A DNA stretch of 64,000 nt from the NCBI RefSeq assembly GCF_000316575.1, contig NC_019682.1, positions 1,488,001-1,552,000 on the forward strand. Direction: 5' to 3'. The notes beneath the pieces were generated by a model, which worked only from the letters and a program-made list of their open reading frames with translations, searched no databases and was not told where the DNA came from. The first letter of the stretch is position 1; every line of letters starts with the position of its first letter. The stretch comes from Calothrix sp. PCC 7507 (GTDB taxonomy: Bacteria > Cyanobacteriota > Cyanobacteriia > Cyanobacteriales > Nostocaceae). Shown here piece after piece: positions 62,128-64,000 of this stretch. Both the position numbers and the translations under genes were made by a program.

Positions 62128-62217
62128 AGGACTTACGCAAGATGTGACTGTAAACCTGATTCTTGCGTAGCGGTAATTCATGAATTACCGCTACTTTTGT
62201 TATGTTTTGCGTAAGTC
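62128..62217. mobile_element. Short MITE-like element, TIR AGGACTTACGCAA, with a 28-bp palindrome
   Basis: 90 bp from AGGACTTACGCAA to TTTTGCGTAAGTC. Its centre is a perfect 28-bp palindrome with arms GTAGCGGTAATTCA (62167-62194). The 219-bp element begins 3 bp further on. Same family as 10351-10479 and 46551-46671. Confidence 0.7.
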
Positions 62218-62219
62218 AT

Positions 62220-62438
62220 ATTTACCATACTCAGTACTGAGTGCTGAGTCCTGAGTGCTGAGTAAATTAACGGGTACTCAGTACTTTTGCACTTGGTAAA
62301 TGCCCCGCCCGATGTTAAGCGGAATCTTTTAATACAGGAGTTGGTTGATACCCCACCCCTCTCCTGTCGGAGACGCGCAAGGGACGTGGGTGGTCTTTTT
62401 AACTCAGCACTCAGCACTCGGAACTCAGCACTCTTCAT
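62220..62438. mobile_element. 219-bp MITE-like element, copy 2 (inverted)
   Basis: Reverse complement of 39815-40033. The 73-codon open frame is the same in both. It begins directly after the 62128-62217 element, so one seems to have inserted next to the other. CAGCACT heptamers continue to 62540. Confidence 0.75.
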
Positions 62439-62546
62439 TATGTGAAGAAAAGTAAACAAAGCTAAAACTCCCCCCGTTGTAGGAAGTGGCGTGGCGGTCT
62501 AATACTCAGCACTCAGCACTTTCAACTCAGCACTCTTCATGCCCAC

Positions 62547-64000
62547 CTACTTAGATTGATGCAAGGGAATACTTATCGCAAATTCTGTCCCCTTGCCAAG
62601 AGCAGAAATACACTCCAATTTCCCCTGATGTTTTTCGGTGACAATTTGGTAACTAATCGATAAGCCTAATCCTGTACCTTTGCCAACTGGCTTAGTAGTG
62701 AAAAAGGGGTCAAATAACCGCTGTTGTATATTTTCTGGTATACCCAAACCATTATCAACAATGCGAATTATTACTTGTTTGTTGCTAGTAATTTCAGTAT
62801 GAATGCGAATTTGCCCTTTGTCTTCTTTTAATGACAAATGATTTATCGTAAATGACTCTTCAATTGCATCAATAGCATTTGTGAGAATATTGATAAATAC
62901 TTGATTGAGTTGTCCTGCATAGCAATTTATATTTGGGATATCGCCATATTGTTTATTTACCTCAATAGCTGGACGGTTAGATGTAGCCTTGAAACGACTT
63001 TCTAAAATCATCAATGTACTATCTATCCCCTCGTGGATATTCACTGCTTTCATATCTGCTTCATCTAACCGAGAGAAATTTCGCAGAGATAGCACAATTT
63101 CTTTAATTCTCTCAGCGCCAACCTTCATCGAAGCTAGTAACTGTGGCAAGTCTGTAGCTAAGAAATCAATATCAATTGCTTCAGCCTCATCTTCAATCTC
63201 TGGGACTGGTTGGGGATAGTATTGTTGATAAAGCTGCAAAAGTTTGAGTAAATCTTCAATATAGTCATTGGCAGGTGCAATATTACTATAAATAAAGCTG
63301 ACTGGGTTATTAATTTCGTGTGCTACTCCTGCCACTAACTGTCCTAAACTGGACATCTTTTCTGTATGAATTAGTTGAGATTGAGCTTGTTTTAATTCTC
63401 GTAAAGTTTGCTCTAGTTCTTGCGCTTGGTGTCGTAATGTATTTTTTTGTTCACTCAACAAGATGACTTGGGCTTGTGTCTGTTTAGATAAATGTATTTG
63501 TCGCCAACCTATAACTGTAGCGATGACAAGTAACCCACCTAATATGGAAGCAAGTATATTGAGAGATTCTAATTGAGATTCGATATTTTGGCGGGGTATG
63601 ACTAGTGCTATTGACCAATTGGCTTGTTTGAGAGGAACATGTGCAACATACTTGCTTGTACCGTCAATATGAATGAGTGCAATTTTCAGTTCTTTGTTTA
63701 GCATGTGACGAGCGATCGCTGCTAAATTGGGGTCAGGTGACTCCAGAAAACTGACTGCTGGTTTTTCTGCTGTGGAAATTAATTCTGGATTAGGGTGAGC
63801 AATAGCATATCCCTGAGAGTTGAGTGCAAAGGCATAGCTATTTTTGCCGTATTTCAGTTTATTGACTACTTGGGTCACACGATCTACTTTGAGACTAGCG
63901 AAAATCACTGCTTTGGGAACGCCGATTCCATTACTTTGGTAAATGGGAGAGGCCACTGCTATAGCAGGAAGTCCCGTAGTCCGACCAATGAAAGGATCGG
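62547..64000 (-). CDS. Sensor histidine kinase with Cache-type sensor, N-terminus beyond the window
   Basis: About 484 codons in the window, open to the edge (DPFIGRTTGLPAIAVASPIY is the first part read). A Cache-type extracytoplasmic sensor, then a transmembrane helix (LNILASILGGLLVIATVIGW), a coiled-coil linker, HisKA with phospho-accepting His in GQLVAGVAHEINNPVSF, and HATPase_c with NILTNAIDAIEE, DNGLGIP and GKGTGLGLSISYQI. No response regulator is adjacent in the window. Ligand unknown. Confidence 0.9.
   Translation of the reverse strand, partial: DPFIGRTTGLPAIAVASPIYQSNGIGVPKAVIFASLKVDRVTQVVNKLKYGKNSYAFALNSQGYAIAHPNPELISTAEKPAVSFLESPDPNLAAIARHMLNKELKIALIHIDGTSKYVAHVPLKQANWSIALVIPRQNIESQLESLNILASILGGLLVIATVIGWRQIHLSKQTQAQVILLSEQKNTLRHQAQELEQTLRELKQAQSQLIHTEKMSSLGQLVAGVAHEINNPVSFIYSNIAPANDYIEDLLKLLQLYQQYYPQPVPEIEDEAEAIDIDFLATDLPQLLASMKVGAERIKEIVLSLRNFSRLDEADMKAVNIHEGIDSTLMILESRFKATSNRPAIEVNKQYGDIPNINCYAGQLNQVFINILTNAIDAIEESFTINHLSLKEDKGQIRIHTEITSNKQVIIRIVDNGLGIPENIQQRLFDPFFTTKPVGKGTGLGLSISYQIVTEKHQGKLECISALGKGTEFAISIPLHQSK

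Overview
The window comes from a filamentous, Nostoc/Anabaena-like cyanobacterium. The GCGATCGC (HIP1) octamer is everywhere, heptanucleotide tandem repeats fill the spacers, and there is a psaM gene (photosystem I), a DnaX intein, an EbsA-like protein and a plant/cyanobacterial-type D-ribulokinase. There is no rRNA, and I saw no tRNA, CRISPR array or complete IS element.

Layout. 1-1358: two head-to-head CadD-like membrane proteins, the first cut by the window edge. 1363-15033: a sulfur assimilation island with cysK plus an Rrf2 regulator, cysE, cysA, a CysR-like Crp regulator, two NIL-domain proteins, cysW, cysT, three sulfate-binding protein paralogues and a TauE/SafE permease; an 80-bp inverted repeat pair brackets the last gene. 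15041-17842: a protein with two eukaryotic-like chromo-barrel/Tudor-knot domains, a class II amidotransferase and a small monooxygenase. 18075-20429: a methionine-salvage operon (mtnD-mtnX-mtnB) and cutA. 20585-25128: a FUSC-type membrane protein and an alkanesulfonate operon (ssuD, a beta-carbonic anhydrase, ssuE). 25682-30980: mgtC, truB, a TonB-dependent receptor and transposase remnants. 31004-40033: ileS with an in-frame palindromic repeat insertion, trxA, a 1313-residue TPR-CHAT protein and a paralogue of its N-terminal domain. 40119-43391: dnaX interrupted by a 430-codon intein. 43491-47442: a zinc-finger-like protein and two toxin-antitoxin pairs around a glycosyltransferase. 47674-57716: ebsA-like, a BioD/DRTGG protein, a DprA/LOG-like protein, MAPEG, YajQ, GST, TPR, psaM, D-ribulokinase and an N-acetylglucosamine-type kinase. 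57930-64000: an AmpG-like transporter, msrB, a WGR plus beta-propeller protein and a sensor histidine kinase cut by the window end.

The most unusual object is the dnaX intein. Its whole central part carries a second, out-of-frame gene (40733-41728) for a LAGLIDADG homing endonuclease with two Cys-rich finger-like modules. The intein frame stays open through all of it, so about 1 kb is coding in two frames. The second theme is sulfur. A dyad ACGGT-N14-ACCGT sits just upstream of sbpA and ssuD, with close variants upstream of a NIL gene, cysE and cysA, which suggests one undescribed regulon operator. The third theme is small repeats that shape genes: palindromes inside ileS, a MITE end that supplies the cutA stop codon, and heptamers that form protein C-termini.
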